The position numbers and the translations under genes were made by a program. From Deltaproteobacteria bacterium (GTDB taxonomy: Bacteria > Desulfobacterota > Syntrophia > Syntrophales > Smithellaceae), in the NCBI GenBank assembly GCA_025361065.1, contig JANYAY010000056.1:1-40772 (forward strand): DNA of 40,772 nucleotides, written 5' to 3'. Below are positions 32,048-40,772 of this stretch, piece by piece. A model generated the notes under the pieces. It was not told the DNA's origin. It saw nothing but the letters and a program-made list of their open reading frames with translations, and did no database searches. Every line of letters starts with the position of its first letter. Position 1 is the stretch's first letter.

Positions 32048-35002
32048 ATGAATTTCATCACCAGCCTTCTCCTTAAAACAATGGCGTTTATGTTCAACAT
32101 TCGTCCATCTCTGAAAAAATATTTAAGAACAACGGACGGCTGGATAAATTTCTCCGTAGGAATCAAACTTGAAAATGGAAAACTTGAACAGTCAATTACT
32201 TTCAGAAACGGCAAAGCGAGTGTTTCAGGGAAGATAGCACCCGATACTGACGTGGTAATGCGATTTGTGAACAAAGAAACTGTCAAGGAGATGCTGAAAA
32301 TCACCCCCAATGAAATGCTCGGCTTGATCCTCCACAACAAAATGGTCCTCGACGGGAATATCGCTTATCTCCAGCTGTTTAACTTTTATCTTTCGTTGCT
32401 CCTCGGAAAAAAGCACCAGAGGATGCTGGCAAAAAAAAATAAAGATGACTCCTCCTACCGTAAAAAAGAATATGCCACCGGCGGGCACGAAGCACGCGGC
32501 AGGGAAATCGCTGACAGAAATAAAAATAGATTAAAAGGTATGAGAACCGATGAGAATGTAAGATATCTTGAAGATCCTTATCTCTCCGAATATAGCATAG
32601 ATAATTTCCCGAGAATTAAAAAATTTCTAAATGATCACTTTACCTTAAAGCCGGCAATCTGCACGGAGCGTCCCCGTCTTCTGACTCAGTGGTTCCGGGA
32701 AAACGGATTTGAGTCCGATGCTGAAGGAATACTCTGGCAGCCCGAAATCAGAGCGGCTCTCGCCTACCGCTACCTGATGGAAAACAGGAAACCCATAATC
32801 CACAGTAATGACCTCATCGCCGGGACTTCAACATCGAAGGAACCTACCGGTGTCATTATTTATCCTGATGCGCAGGGTACCATGATCTGGGGAGAGCTCG
32901 GGTCAGTGGACAAGCGCGCCCTGAATCCATACACCATATCCGAAGAAGATGCGCTCGTGCTGCACGATATCTTCACTTTCTGGACAAAGAGGAATTTCAG
33001 GGAGTATGTCCGGAATAAATATAACAACCCTCTCTGCCTGTCGATCGATGAAAGATGGGTGTACTACTTTGTCTGGAAATCTGTCGGTATATCCCACACC
33101 ATACCTGATTTTCCGAAGTTACTGAACAAAGGGATCAACGGCATCATGGAAGAAATTGACTTGCGGCTGAAGGATGAGAAAAATACTGAAGCTAATACTA
33201 TTTCTTTAACGGCAATGAAAATAACACTCGAAGGAGTCATCGCCTACGCGAAAAACCTTGCCGGTGAAGCCTCTGTTCTCGCTTCTTCCGAAAAGAATCC
33301 GGTGAGAAAAAAAGAACTCGAGAGGCTCGTCGGAATATGCACGAAGGTGCCGGCGGGACCTTCGGAAACACTTGATGAAGCGGTTAACGCACTCTGGATC
33401 GTTTGGGTGGCCCTGCATATGGAAAATACCAACACGGGACTTTCCCTGGGAAGGCTCGATCAGTGGTTGCAACCTTATTTCGCGAAGGATATGGGAAATA
33501 TCAGCACTGAAAGCGAACGCAGAGAGTATATTGCACACGCGATTGAACTTGTCGCCTGCTTTTTTATGCGTGGCACCGATCATCTCCCGCTTGTGCCGGA
33601 TATCGGAAATTATCTTTTCGGCGGCAGTTCTTCAGACCAGGCGATCACCATTGGGGGTATGACCACTGAAGGCCAAGACGGTGTCAATGATATGACCTAT
33701 ATCATCCTCAAGGTCACCGAAATGCTTTCAATACGCGATCCCAACGTGAACGCGCGGTTCAGCATGGAAAAGAACAGTGACGCTTATCTGAAACGCCTCT
33801 GTGAGGTAAATTATATCACTGTCGCCACTCCGTCGATGCACAGCGACGAAAATGTTGCCGCATCTCTCGCCCCGCACGGCTATAAAATAGAAGATATCCG
33901 GGACTGGGCCGCCACCGGCTGCGTGGAGCCAACCCTCTGCGGCAGACACATGGGTCATACCGGTTCGATTCTGATGAACATGGTCGCGGCGTTCGAAATG
34001 GCGCTCAATAACGGTCGCCATCCCGCGATGGACTGGAACCTCGGACCATCTACCGGAAGCATTGAAAAAGGCAGCTTTTCCACCTTCGATGATTTTTTTT
34101 CCGCCTACGCCGCGCAGCAGGAATTTCTTATTGACCAGGCGGTCGAACTCAACAATCTGCTTGCCGAAGCTCATACCGTATTGAGGCCGACACCATTTCT
34201 CAGTTCCCTCATCGACGGCAGCATTGAAAAAGGGACAGATGTTACCAAAGGCGGGGCCAGGTACAATACTTCCGGCAGTTCGAATATCGGGCTTGCGGAT
34301 GTTACTGACTCACTCATGGTGATCAAAAAACTCGTTTTCGATGATAAAATAATTTCTTTTGCCGAACTGAAAAAGGCAGTCGACGCGAATTTTAACGGTT
34401 ATCCGAAAATTCTTGCTTTGGTGAAGAACAGGGTACCTATCTTCGGCTCAGGGAACATGGAATCACTCGCGCTTGCCAACAGGATAACTGAATTCATCCA
34501 CGGCTGTTACCATCGCCACACCAATTACCGCGGCGGAAAATACACGGCAGGATTCTGGTCCATGTCTCAGCATGTGGCGTACGGTTCGCTGTCGGGTGCC
34601 CTACCCTCTGGAAGGCTTGCGGGCAAAGCTTTCACACCCGGGCTCACACCGCAGCCTTCTGCTTCAAAAAACTTTCTCGATAACATCATGGATGTCGCGC
34701 GTCTCAATCCTCGGCACATGGATAACAATATCGCCTTTAACGTCAAGCTCATGCCGGGGCTTGCCGGCAAACGGGAAGGTACTATTGACTCAATGTGTTC
34801 GTATGTAAAAACATATTTTCAGCAGGGAGGCATGCAGATGCAGTTCAATGTCGTCACTTCGGAGGTACTTAAAGACGCGATGGCGCACCCGGAAAATTAT
34901 CGCAACCTTCTCGTGCGCATTTCGGGATACAACGCTTATTTCGTCACGCTGAACAGGGAGATGCAGATTGAACTCATCGAACGGACGGGATACGGAATTT
35001 GA
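32048..35002 (+). CDS. Glycyl-radical enzyme with an N-terminal SCP2-like lipid-binding domain
   Basis: A 984-residue protein. Residues about 30-120 resemble an SCP2/sterol-carrier domain (W-I-N-F-S-V-G-I, F-R-N-G-K-A-S-V-S-G, D-T-D-V-V-M-R-F, I-L-H-N-K-M-V-L-D-G-N). A charged linker (120-175) leads to a complete PFL-type glycyl-radical enzyme. The catalytic cysteine is Cys625 in T-G-C-V-E-P, with Glu627 two residues on as in C-x-E lyases/dehydratases, and the radical glycine is Gly960 in V-R-I-S-G-Y. The motif K-G-G-A-R-Y-N-T-S-G and the normal C-terminal loop are present. It should abstract hydrogen from a substrate bound near a hydrophobic carrier domain. The substrate is unknown. AAGGAG precedes ATG 32048; the activase follows with a 4-base overlap. 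Codon use (many CTC, GTC) differs from the neighbours. Confidence 0.9.
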   Translation: MNFITSLLLKTMAFMFNIRPSLKKYLRTTDGWINFSVGIKLENGKLEQSITFRNGKASVSGKIAPDTDVVMRFVNKETVKEMLKITPNEMLGLILHNKMVLDGNIAYLQLFNFYLSLLLGKKHQRMLAKKNKDDSSYRKKEYATGGHEARGREIADRNKNRLKGMRTDENVRYLEDPYLSEYSIDNFPRIKKFLNDHFTLKPAICTERPRLLTQWFRENGFESDAEGILWQPEIRAALAYRYLMENRKPIIHSNDLIAGTSTSKEPTGVIIYPDAQGTMIWGELGSVDKRALNPYTISEEDALVLHDIFTFWTKRNFREYVRNKYNNPLCLSIDERWVYYFVWKSVGISHTIPDFPKLLNKGINGIMEEIDLRLKDEKNTEANTISLTAMKITLEGVIAYAKNLAGEASVLASSEKNPVRKKELERLVGICTKVPAGPSETLDEAVNALWIVWVALHMENTNTGLSLGRLDQWLQPYFAKDMGNISTESERREYIAHAIELVACFFMRGTDHLPLVPDIGNYLFGGSSSDQAITIGGMTTEGQDGVNDMTYIILKVTEMLSIRDPNVNARFSMEKNSDAYLKRLCEVNYITVATPSMHSDENVAASLAPHGYKIEDIRDWAATGCVEPTLCGRHMGHTGSILMNMVAAFEMALNNGRHPAMDWNLGPSTGSIEKGSFSTFDDFFSAYAAQQEFLIDQAVELNNLLAEAHTVLRPTPFLSSLIDGSIEKGTDVTKGGARYNTSGSSNIGLADVTDSLMVIKKLVFDDKIISFAELKKAVDANFNGYPKILALVKNRVPIFGSGNMESLALANRITEFIHGCYHRHTNYRGGKYTAGFWSMSQHVAYGSLSGALPSGRLAGKAFTPGLTPQPSASKNFLDNIMDVARLNPRHMDNNIAFNVKLMPGLAGKREGTIDSMCSYVKTYFQQGGMQMQFNVVTSEVLKDAMAHPENYRNLLVRISGYNAYFVTLNREMQIELIERTGYGI

Positions 35003-35922
35003 GAGAAGAAAATTTGATCCTGGAAATAAAGGGTAATTCACTCGATGACGGTCCAGGGATCAGGACAGTCGTGTTCCTGAAGGGCTGCCCTCTTGCCTGT
35101 CTCTGGTGCCACAACCCGGAGGGCAGGAAACCGGGGCCGGAAATATCCTTTGATAAATCAAAATGTATCGACTGCGGTGCCTGTGTGGATATCTGTCCTT
35201 CAGGTGCGCTTTCCGGCAGTCACCGCTTTTTTATTGACCGTGAAAAATGCACGCTCTGTTTCCTCTGCGTTGATGCCTGCCCTTCAACAGCGCTCGGACG
35301 CGTCGGGCAGGCGATGACGGTATCCGAAATCACAAAAAAAGTTCTGCGCGATAAACCGTTTTTCGATAGTTCCGGCGGAGGCGTCACGCTCTCCGGCGGT
35401 GAACCGTCATTAAACATGGAGTTCGCAGCGGAACTTTTGGGGAATTTTAAACAGCACCATCTCCACACTCTTATTGAAACCTGCGGCTATTTTAATCATG
35501 GAAAATTTACGGCGCTCATTCTGCCATTTGTTGATGTCATTTACTATGACCTCAAACTCTTTGATGAAAAAGAACATAAGAAATATTGCGGGACGTCGAA
35601 CACCGTCATCATCGATAATTTCATCAAGCTTGCGGATATTGCGGATAATGCCGCCTGGCGCATCATTCCCCGTATTCCAATGATACCGGACATCACCGAC
35701 CGGGAAGATAATCTCAACGCTCTTGCGGATTTTCTGCAGCATAAAGCAAAACAGGTATCTCTCCTTCACTACAATCCATTGTGGCTCGATAAGAACAGTA
35801 AGATCGGCACAGATTTTGAGGTATCCGGCGACAGCAAAATGAAAGAGTGGATTAAACCGGAAAAGATAAAATTTTATGAATCGATTTTTATTAAAAAGGG
35901 AATTGAAGTAGTTTCCGCGTGA
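34999..35922 (+). CDS. Glycyl-radical enzyme activating enzyme (radical SAM)
   Basis: A 307-residue activase. The radical-SAM cluster motif is C-P-L-A-C-L-W-C (CX3CX2C) near residues 30-37, preceded by D-D-G-P-G-I-R-T-V-V-F. Two 4Fe-4S ferredoxin-type motifs (C-I-D-C-G-A-C-V-D-I-C-P and C-T-L-C-F-L-C-V-D-A-C-P) follow, then G-G-G-V-T-L-S-G-G-E-P. The extra clusters are typical of activases for dehydratase/decarboxylase-type glycyl-radical enzymes and absent in PFL activase. It starts with TTG at 34999 overlapping the TGA of the enzyme gene, so translation is coupled. It installs the radical on Gly960 of the partner. Confidence 0.93.
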   Translation: MREENLILEIKGNSLDDGPGIRTVVFLKGCPLACLWCHNPEGRKPGPEISFDKSKCIDCGACVDICPSGALSGSHRFFIDREKCTLCFLCVDACPSTALGRVGQAMTVSEITKKVLRDKPFFDSSGGGVTLSGGEPSLNMEFAAELLGNFKQHHLHTLIETCGYFNHGKFTALILPFVDVIYYDLKLFDEKEHKKYCGTSNTVIIDNFIKLADIADNAAWRIIPRIPMIPDITDREDNLNALADFLQHKAKQVSLLHYNPLWLDKNSKIGTDFEVSGDSKMKEWIKPEKIKFYESIFIKKGIEVVSA

Positions 35923-36296
35923 AGAGGTGATGCGCGCTTTCCGACATTTATTGAACCGCCGGTACATGGCCTTGTTATTGCGGCAGATATTTGCAAACTT
36001 GTGGAACAGCTTTTTTTTTGATAAAACATAGCTTATTCATGATTGAACCATAAGAATTTCGGTTTTGTATGTCCAGGTAATCTTTAGCTACTTTTAATAC
36101 TGCAAAATGTAGTCCTTGGTAAATCTGACTGCGCCGGATGGCCATTGCGATATCCGCTCTTATGATAAATGTGCTCAAATGTTGGTCTGTTCATTTGCGC
36201 AAAAGGCTTTTTTGAGCACAACCCGGACAGACCTCTCCTGCAAGCCTCATTTTCAATGGTTATGACTGAATGTGTTAATCCCCTCCTTTTTGAGGC
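35923..36296. other. Intergenic region without a recognised gene
   Basis: A 374-bp stretch between the activase and the convergent lipoprotein gene. One 67-codon minus-strand frame (about 35975-36178) starts only with TTG and resembles nothing I know, so it is not called. No T-run terminator hairpin was found for either flanking gene. The composition returns to that of the surrounding genome. Confidence 0.5.
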
Positions 36297-36695
36297 CTAG
36301 GGATGAACTAAATTACCGGCAATCTTTTCGTGGATTAACCGGGAAGCCATATTATTGCCGGCCACACCTGCAAACACGGCAACAGAAGTAGAATCCTTAG
36401 TTACATATTCAACAGAAATGATAACTTTTTCATCTTGAATGATTGTCTTGATCGCGCCTGTGGATATTTTGCGTTCCTTTTGGATATCCTTACCCTTCAG
36501 TTCTTTTACCGTTTTTTCACAGGCTGCCCATACCAGATTAATATCGGCCTTATAATTGCTGATCAGGTTGCCATCTTGATAAATAAATTGTCCTGAACTA
36601 ACACTCATAACTTTGCCGTTCATATTGATCGCAGCGTCGCATCCGGTAATAACGCTCAGAAACAAAAGCCATAAAAATATTATTTTTCTCTCCAT
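36297..36695 (-). CDS. Small lipoprotein (DUF3568-like)
   Basis: A 132-residue predicted lipoprotein. A hydrophobic signal (I-I-F-L-W-L-L-F-L-S) is followed by the lipobox V-I-T-G-C with Cys at about residue 19. The mature part has A-D-I-N-L-V-W-A-A-C-E-K-T-V-K-E-L near its centre and a glycine/alanine-rich C-terminal segment; this layout resembles the DUF3568 group. ATG 36695 has GAGGTG five bases upstream, preferred to an ATG five codons earlier. The function is unknown; it probably resides in the outer membrane or periplasm. Confidence 0.75.
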   Translation of the reverse strand: MERKIIFLWLLFLSVITGCDAAINMNGKVMSVSSGQFIYQDGNLISNYKADINLVWAACEKTVKELKGKDIQKERKISTGAIKTIIQDEKVIISVEYVTKDSTSVAVFAGVAGNNMASRLIHEKIAGNLVHP

Positions 36696-36733
36696 GGGTG
36701 CACCTCGCAAAGAAAATGATAGTATAAAATGTG

Positions 36734-36772
36734 AATGCCTTCCTTATCAACTAACATAAGGGAACGGGCATT
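36734..36772. repeat. Inverted repeat between lipoprotein and rhomboid genes
   Basis: AATGCC (36734-36739) pairs with GGCATT (36767-36772), and the inner CCTTAT (36742-36747) pairs with ATAAGG (36756-36761) around an 8-base loop. It follows the rhomboid gene on the minus strand and may act as a weak terminator or as part of the lipoprotein promoter region. No T run supports a firm call. Confidence 0.4.
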
Positions 36773-36856
36773 ATCTGTCAACGTGATTTATGCAATTTTG
36801 CAGGCAATTAAAATGTTGTCTATTTATCTATAAAGATCATAGCCGATTAGTGTATT

Positions 36857-37711
36857 TTATCCCAATGTAGTTGGAGATAATAAATACAGAAGGGAATAAA
36901 TTACTGTCCAGCTCAAAACACCCACTGTGATCAAAACAGCGGCTGCGGCCAAAAGTTTATGCCAGGCTGTTTCCTGTTTATTGTCATTATAGCCCATTAA
37001 AAAGGCGAGCCCAATTCCCGAAAGTAGTCCGCCGCCATGCGCCCAGTTGTTGATACCGCTGATTAATATTCCAAAGATGACAAGTCCCGCAACCCAGCCC
37101 ATTGCCTGTTTGTAGATGGCTTGTCCGTAATATCCGCCGCGGCTTTTGCCGTAATATATAATCGCACCAATTAATCCGCAGAGACTGGCTGAAGCACCGA
37201 TAGTGAAAGGAACGCCGAATATCAGAGAAACAATATAGCCGGTAATTCCGCTGAGTATGTATATATTAAAAAAACGATAAATGCCGAACTCCCGGAGAAT
37301 AAAAGGACCTAGCTGGGCAAGCGCCATCATGTTAAAGATAATATGTAAAATGCTGCCATGCAAAAAGGATGCGGAAATGAGAGTCCAGTAATTATGAAAC
37401 TGGAAAAAAGGAATAGTGCCTGTTGCACCTAATAAAAAGAGGCTTTTATTCGATGGTGATAAAAAATTAAAAGCGCTACTGCTGCCGGAAAATATTTCGC
37501 CGGGATTTAATAGAAGCGCGAAAAGGTAAAAAGCAACATTTACATATATGATAGCTTTTACAGGATCAAAAGCAAAAATCAGGTTACGGATAAATCCGGC
37601 AGTATTGTGCAGTCCCGGGTGTTTAAGTCCACAGTAAGGGCATGAAGGTTCATCGGAGCTGATCAGTTTGCGGCAATTGGGACAAAGAATGGAATTTCTT
37701 TCGGCAGACAT
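36857..37711 (-). CDS. Rhomboid-family intramembrane serine protease with N-terminal zinc ribbon
   Basis: A 284-residue membrane protein. Residues 10-27 form a zinc ribbon (C-P-N-C ... C-P-Y-C-G). Seven or so membrane helices follow. The rhomboid features are H118/H123/N127 in S-F-L-H-G-S-I-L-H-I-I-F-N-M, the nucleophile Ser174 in G-A-S-A, and the catalytic His225 in N-N-W-A-H-G-G-G. It cleaves substrates within the membrane. The loop after the serine reads A-S-L-C-G rather than the common G-A-x-x-G. ATG 37711 has AAAAGG six bases upstream, better than the ATG at 37729. Confidence 0.88.
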   Translation of the reverse strand: MSAERNSILCPNCRKLISSDEPSCPYCGLKHPGLHNTAGFIRNLIFAFDPVKAIIYVNVAFYLFALLLNPGEIFSGSSSAFNFLSPSNKSLFLLGATGTIPFFQFHNYWTLISASFLHGSILHIIFNMMALAQLGPFILREFGIYRFFNIYILSGITGYIVSLIFGVPFTIGASASLCGLIGAIIYYGKSRGGYYGQAIYKQAMGWVAGLVIFGILISGINNWAHGGGLLSGIGLAFLMGYNDNKQETAWHKLLAAAAVLITVGVLSWTVIYSLLYLLSPTTLG

Positions 37712-37899
37712 TATTAACCTTTTGAACACTTTATTTTGATGACTAAATTAACAAGAATAAGCATGGTTGTAAAGAAAAATGCCGCTTAAGTTGACTGTTG
37801 AACATATTATCCTGTATGGTAGGGTATTCAAACAGCCTTATAAACGGGAGATTCTCGATAATCCCGTAGTTGCTGTTATCCGCTACTTGAGGTGTTCCA

Positions 37900-39075
37900 T
37901 TGCAGCTTAAAGATCGCCAGATGATAAAAATAGAAAAAATTGCCTTCGGCGGTGAAGGGGTAGGCCGCATAGATAACTTTGTTGTTTTTGTTCCTTTTGC
38001 CGCTCCGGAAGATGAACTGGAAATTGAAATTACGCAGTGCAAAAAAAAATTCGCCCGGGGTAAAATATTAAAAATTATCAAAGCTTCTCCCTTGCGGGTA
38101 AAGCCGTTGTGTAATTATTATGAAAGCTGTGGAGGTTGCTGTTACCAGCATATAAGTTACGAGCAGCAGTTGGAAATAAAAAAAAGGCAAGTTGAGGAAG
38201 CTTTTGTGAAGATTGGCCGGATCAACTCGCCACTGGTTTCAGCGGCCGTGCCTTCCTCGCCCAGCTATCATTACCGGGGCAAGGCGCAATGTCATCAGAT
38301 CATATCACCTGCGGGACCCAAACTGGGTTTTCTTGACATTTCCGGCAGCAAAATTGTGGATATTAAACGCTGTGAAATTATGGAAGAAACAATAAATGAT
38401 AAAATCGGCAGGATCAGAGAAAATGCATCCGGCCGCAAGGGAAAGGCTACCCGTCGGACTATCTGGTCTGATTTGCCGGGCGAGCACACCGGCAAAAAGG
38501 GGCAAATCAGGCGTGTGGTCAAAGGTAAAGAATTTTTTGTTTCTTCCGATGGATTTTTTCAGAATAACTTGTTTTTAACAGAAACTATGGTGGATGAAGT
38601 TATCCTGAAAGCATTATCCGGTCAATTAAATACAGTGGTTGATGTCTATTGCGGCTGTGGTCTTTTTTCCCTTTTTCTGGCGCCTTTCGCCAGAAAAATT
38701 TTCGGGATTGAATCAAACCCCAAGGCGGTGCAGTTTGCTCAAATGAACGCCGAAAAGGAAAATATAAAAAATATAAAGTTTGTCTGTGGAGATGCGGGAG
38801 AAGAATTATTAAGAGGGGAATTTTTAACGCTGTCAGGAAAAATAGATTTGCTGATCCTTGATCCGCCGCGCTTTGGCTGCAGCGAATCAGTTCTTAAAGC
38901 CATTGAGGCTTTGCAGCCGCAAAGGCTTATTTATGTTTCCTGTAATCCGGTGACGCAGGCGCGGGATGTCAAACTTTTAACTGATTCCGGCTATAATCTT
39001 TCAAGCCTTCTGCCTTTGGATATGTTTCCCCAGACACAGCATATTGAAGTCATTGCCTTGCTTGAACATGAATAA
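37900..39075 (+). CDS. rlmD: 23S rRNA (uracil-5-)-methyltransferase RumA/RlmD type
   Basis: A 391-residue SAM-dependent RNA methyltransferase. The N-terminal TRAM-like domain (I-A-F-G-G-E-G-V-G-R) is followed by the 4Fe-4S cysteine cluster C-N-Y-Y-E-S-C-G-G-C, the SAM site V-D-V-Y-C-G-C-G-L-F, the motif D-P-P-R-F-G and the catalytic cysteine in Y-V-S-C-N-P. Members methylate U1939 or U747 of 23S rRNA; which one is not decidable here. The central domain is shortened compared with E. coli RlmD (433 residues). TTG 37900 is favoured by GAGGTG upstream; ATG 37921 is the alternative. Confidence 0.88.
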   Translation: MQLKDRQMIKIEKIAFGGEGVGRIDNFVVFVPFAAPEDELEIEITQCKKKFARGKILKIIKASPLRVKPLCNYYESCGGCCYQHISYEQQLEIKKRQVEEAFVKIGRINSPLVSAAVPSSPSYHYRGKAQCHQIISPAGPKLGFLDISGSKIVDIKRCEIMEETINDKIGRIRENASGRKGKATRRTIWSDLPGEHTGKKGQIRRVVKGKEFFVSSDGFFQNNLFLTETMVDEVILKALSGQLNTVVDVYCGCGLFSLFLAPFARKIFGIESNPKAVQFAQMNAEKENIKNIKFVCGDAGEELLRGEFLTLSGKIDLLILDPPRFGCSESVLKAIEALQPQRLIYVSCNPVTQARDVKLLTDSGYNLSSLLPLDMFPQTQHIEVIALLEHE

Positions 39076-39141
39076 AATGCTGATGCGATCAGGCTTATAA
39101 GATGAATATAGAATAAACTATTTGACATAAAAAAGGTATGG

Positions 39142-40656
39142 ATGTACTCAATTGTGAAAATTAGCTTGCATCAGAGGGGTAATGCAGCCAATATGAATGA
39201 CAGCACGAGAACTGAAAAATCGTCCCATCGGCTGGAAGATAACCCCCTGCCTCTTTCGAACATGGAAAAACCCAATGATTTAAGCAACGTCGCGGGAACT
39301 AATTTTTATACATTATTTGAGTCCGCCAGTGACGCCATTTTTCTTCTGGATGGAGACAAAATAGTTGATTGTAATAATAAAACACTGGAAATGTTTGCCT
39401 GTAACCGCGATCAGATAATTAACCATTCCCTGGAGAAATATCTACCGCCAAAGCAACCGGACGGCTCTGATTCCCAAAAGAAAATAAGACAAATAATAGA
39501 TAATGCTTTGCATGGCGAATCACAATTTTTTGAATGGAAGCTCAGCCAATCAAACAACATTGTTTTTGATGCCGAAGTAAGCTTCAATTGTTTAGAGCTA
39601 AAAGGCAAAATGATTTTACATTGCATTGTGCGCGACGTTACCGAACGCAAGCGCGAAGAAGAGTTTTACAAAATATTGGCTATCAGTTCCCCGGTAGGAA
39701 TTTATATTCTCCGTGACGGCAAATTCCGTTTCGCCAATCCCCAATTTGAAGAGTTCGTCGGATATGGTAACGATGAACTCATAGGGATGGAATCGTTATC
39801 ATTAATTCATCCGGATGATCAGGCCGCCGCGAGGGAAAATGCAATAAAAATGCTCAAAATGCAGCGGATAAAACCCTATGAGTTCCGGACAATTACCAAA
39901 AGCGGCCAGATTAAGTGGGCCATGGAAACTGCAATTCCCATTTTTTATGATGGGAAAAGGGAGATACTTGGCAATTATGTGGATATCGATGACCGCAAAA
40001 AGGCCGAAGAAGCGCTGAAGGCCAGTGAAGAACGCTACCGGACAATTTTGGAAAATATTGAAGACGGATACTATGAGATTGATTTAAAAGGCAGGCTTAC
40101 TTTCTTTAATGAATCTTGCCGTAAAATATTTGGTTATACGCAGGAAGAATTGATAGGGATGAAACATCGCCAATTCATGGATAAGGAAACTGCCGGTAAG
40201 CTTATCAAGCTTGGCGGAAAAGTTTACCGGACTGGTCTCCCGGAAAAATGTTCGGATTTCGAAATTATCAGCAAGGAAGGCTTTAAAAGGCAAATAGAGA
40301 TTTCGTTATCATTGATAAGGGATTTATCCGGACACCCGATTGGCTTTCGCGGAATTGTCAGGGATGTCGATGACCGCAAAAAGGCTGAAGCTACAATTTT
40401 ACATATGGCCTATCACGATGCACTTACCGGATTGCCAAATCGTTTGCTTTTCAATGACCGGCTGAATTTGGCTATTTCGGTTGCCCAGAGAAGTAATAAA
40501 AAATTTGCCGTTATGATGCTGGATTTAGATGAATTCAAACTTATTAATGATTCGTTGGGACACGATATCGGTGATCTGGTACTGCAAAGCGTGGGTAATC
40601 GACTGCGCGGCCACCTGCGTAAAAGTGATACAGTGGTAGTGTCAAAAGTTTTATGA
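39142..40656 (+). pseudogene. PAS-PAS-PAS-GGDEF signalling protein, truncated before the GGDEF motif
   Basis: The frame has an ATG at 39142 with AAAAGG upstream. It encodes three PAS domains (about 52-172, 173-290 and 295-415, each followed by an R-D-V/D-I-D-x-R-K linker) and then the start of a diguanylate cyclase domain: H-D-A-L-T-G-L-P-N-R, then M-L-D-L-D-E-F-K-L-I-N-D-S-L-G-H. After S-D-T-V-V (codon near 40636) the expected R-L-G-G-D-E-F is missing; instead five unrelated codons lead to TGA at 40654-40656. About 100 residues of the catalytic domain are therefore absent and no c-di-GMP can be made. The break looks like an insertion whose remainder lies beyond the window. Confidence 0.8.
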
Positions 40657-40772
40657 AAACTAGCACGGATAAATGAAAAGAGAGATAGGATTTGGTTCGG
40701 GAGTAAAAGCAAGAGCCATTTGACATAGCGATAATGTTTGTCGGAAGATTTCAGGCAAACTTAGGCCATAAA
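40636..40772. other. Non-homologous sequence at the GGDEF break, possible mobile-element end
   Basis: From about 40636 the sequence no longer encodes the cyclase in any frame I could read. It is AT-rich and begins TAGTGTCAAAAGTTTT, which has the look of a terminal inverted repeat. The window ends before a transposase or second end would be seen, so identity as an insertion sequence is a hypothesis. Confidence 0.4.

Noticed and set aside
35975-36178. 67-codon minus-strand frame in the gap after the activase
   Set aside because: It starts with TTG, has no clear ribosome-binding site and resembles no known protein.
1-40772. tRNA, rRNA and known metabolite riboswitches
   Set aside because: None was recognised by eye on either strand; a covariance-model scan would be needed to exclude them.

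Overview
The window reads as chromosome of a strictly anaerobic, Gram-negative deltaproteobacterium, most like the Syntrophales (Syntrophus/Smithella type). This placement is inferred from gene content: late menaquinone genes, a glycyl-radical enzyme with its activase, a class III ribonucleotide reductase homologue, an enoyl-CoA isomerase-like protein, PTS-Ntr EI, a zinc-ribbon rhomboid and DUF169. It also rests on the moderate GC and the abundance of small palindromic repeats. No rRNA, tRNA or CRISPR array was seen.

Left edge (1-3.5 kb): the tail of an IS3-family transposase with its terminal inverted repeat, a repeat-rich zone, one hypothetical gene, and a decaying trpB-trpA pair. trpB has lost its 5' third, including the PLP lysine. 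trpA has an in-frame TAA at codon 12. A palindromic repeat lies between them.

3.5-13.5 kb, plus strand: a two-repeat small protein, DUF169, a UPF0114 membrane protein, a fused diadenylate cyclase/YbbR protein followed directly by corA, a rubrerythrin-like protein, an enoyl-CoA isomerase-like protein, an HD phosphohydrolase, and an NrdD homologue whose glycyl-radical glycine position is lysine. PtsP follows and meets a minus-strand operon tail to tail.

15.8-19.9 kb, minus strand: an overlapping operon of ABC substrate-binding protein, ATPase and permease, then menG and menA. The linkage suggests uptake of a quinone-related compound.

20-27 kb: hsp20 with an upstream hsp20 relic, divergent from gmhA-grpE-dnaK, which has a clear promoter and terminator. 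A PLD-like exported protein, a periplasmic binding protein of the LppC type and surE follow. UspA and a MORN-type repeat protein lie on the minus strand.

28.8-31.7 kb: a gpsA-like gene, then the best regulatory feature of the window. A 20-codon leader peptide with three consecutive Trp codons precedes mutually exclusive RNA hairpins, an intrinsic terminator and trpB2. With the ruined trpB/trpA nearby, this points to trpB2 as a tryptophan-controlled gene that may have taken over from the classical beta subunit.

32-36 kb: a two-gene unit encoding a 984-residue glycyl-radical enzyme with an N-terminal SCP2-like lipid-binding domain, plus its radical-SAM activase. Its codon use differs from its neighbours. 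This is the strongest candidate for an undescribed enzyme system. The right end holds a lipoprotein, a rhomboid protease, RlmD and a PAS-GGDEF protein cut off just before its GGDEF motif, perhaps by an insertion running out of the window.
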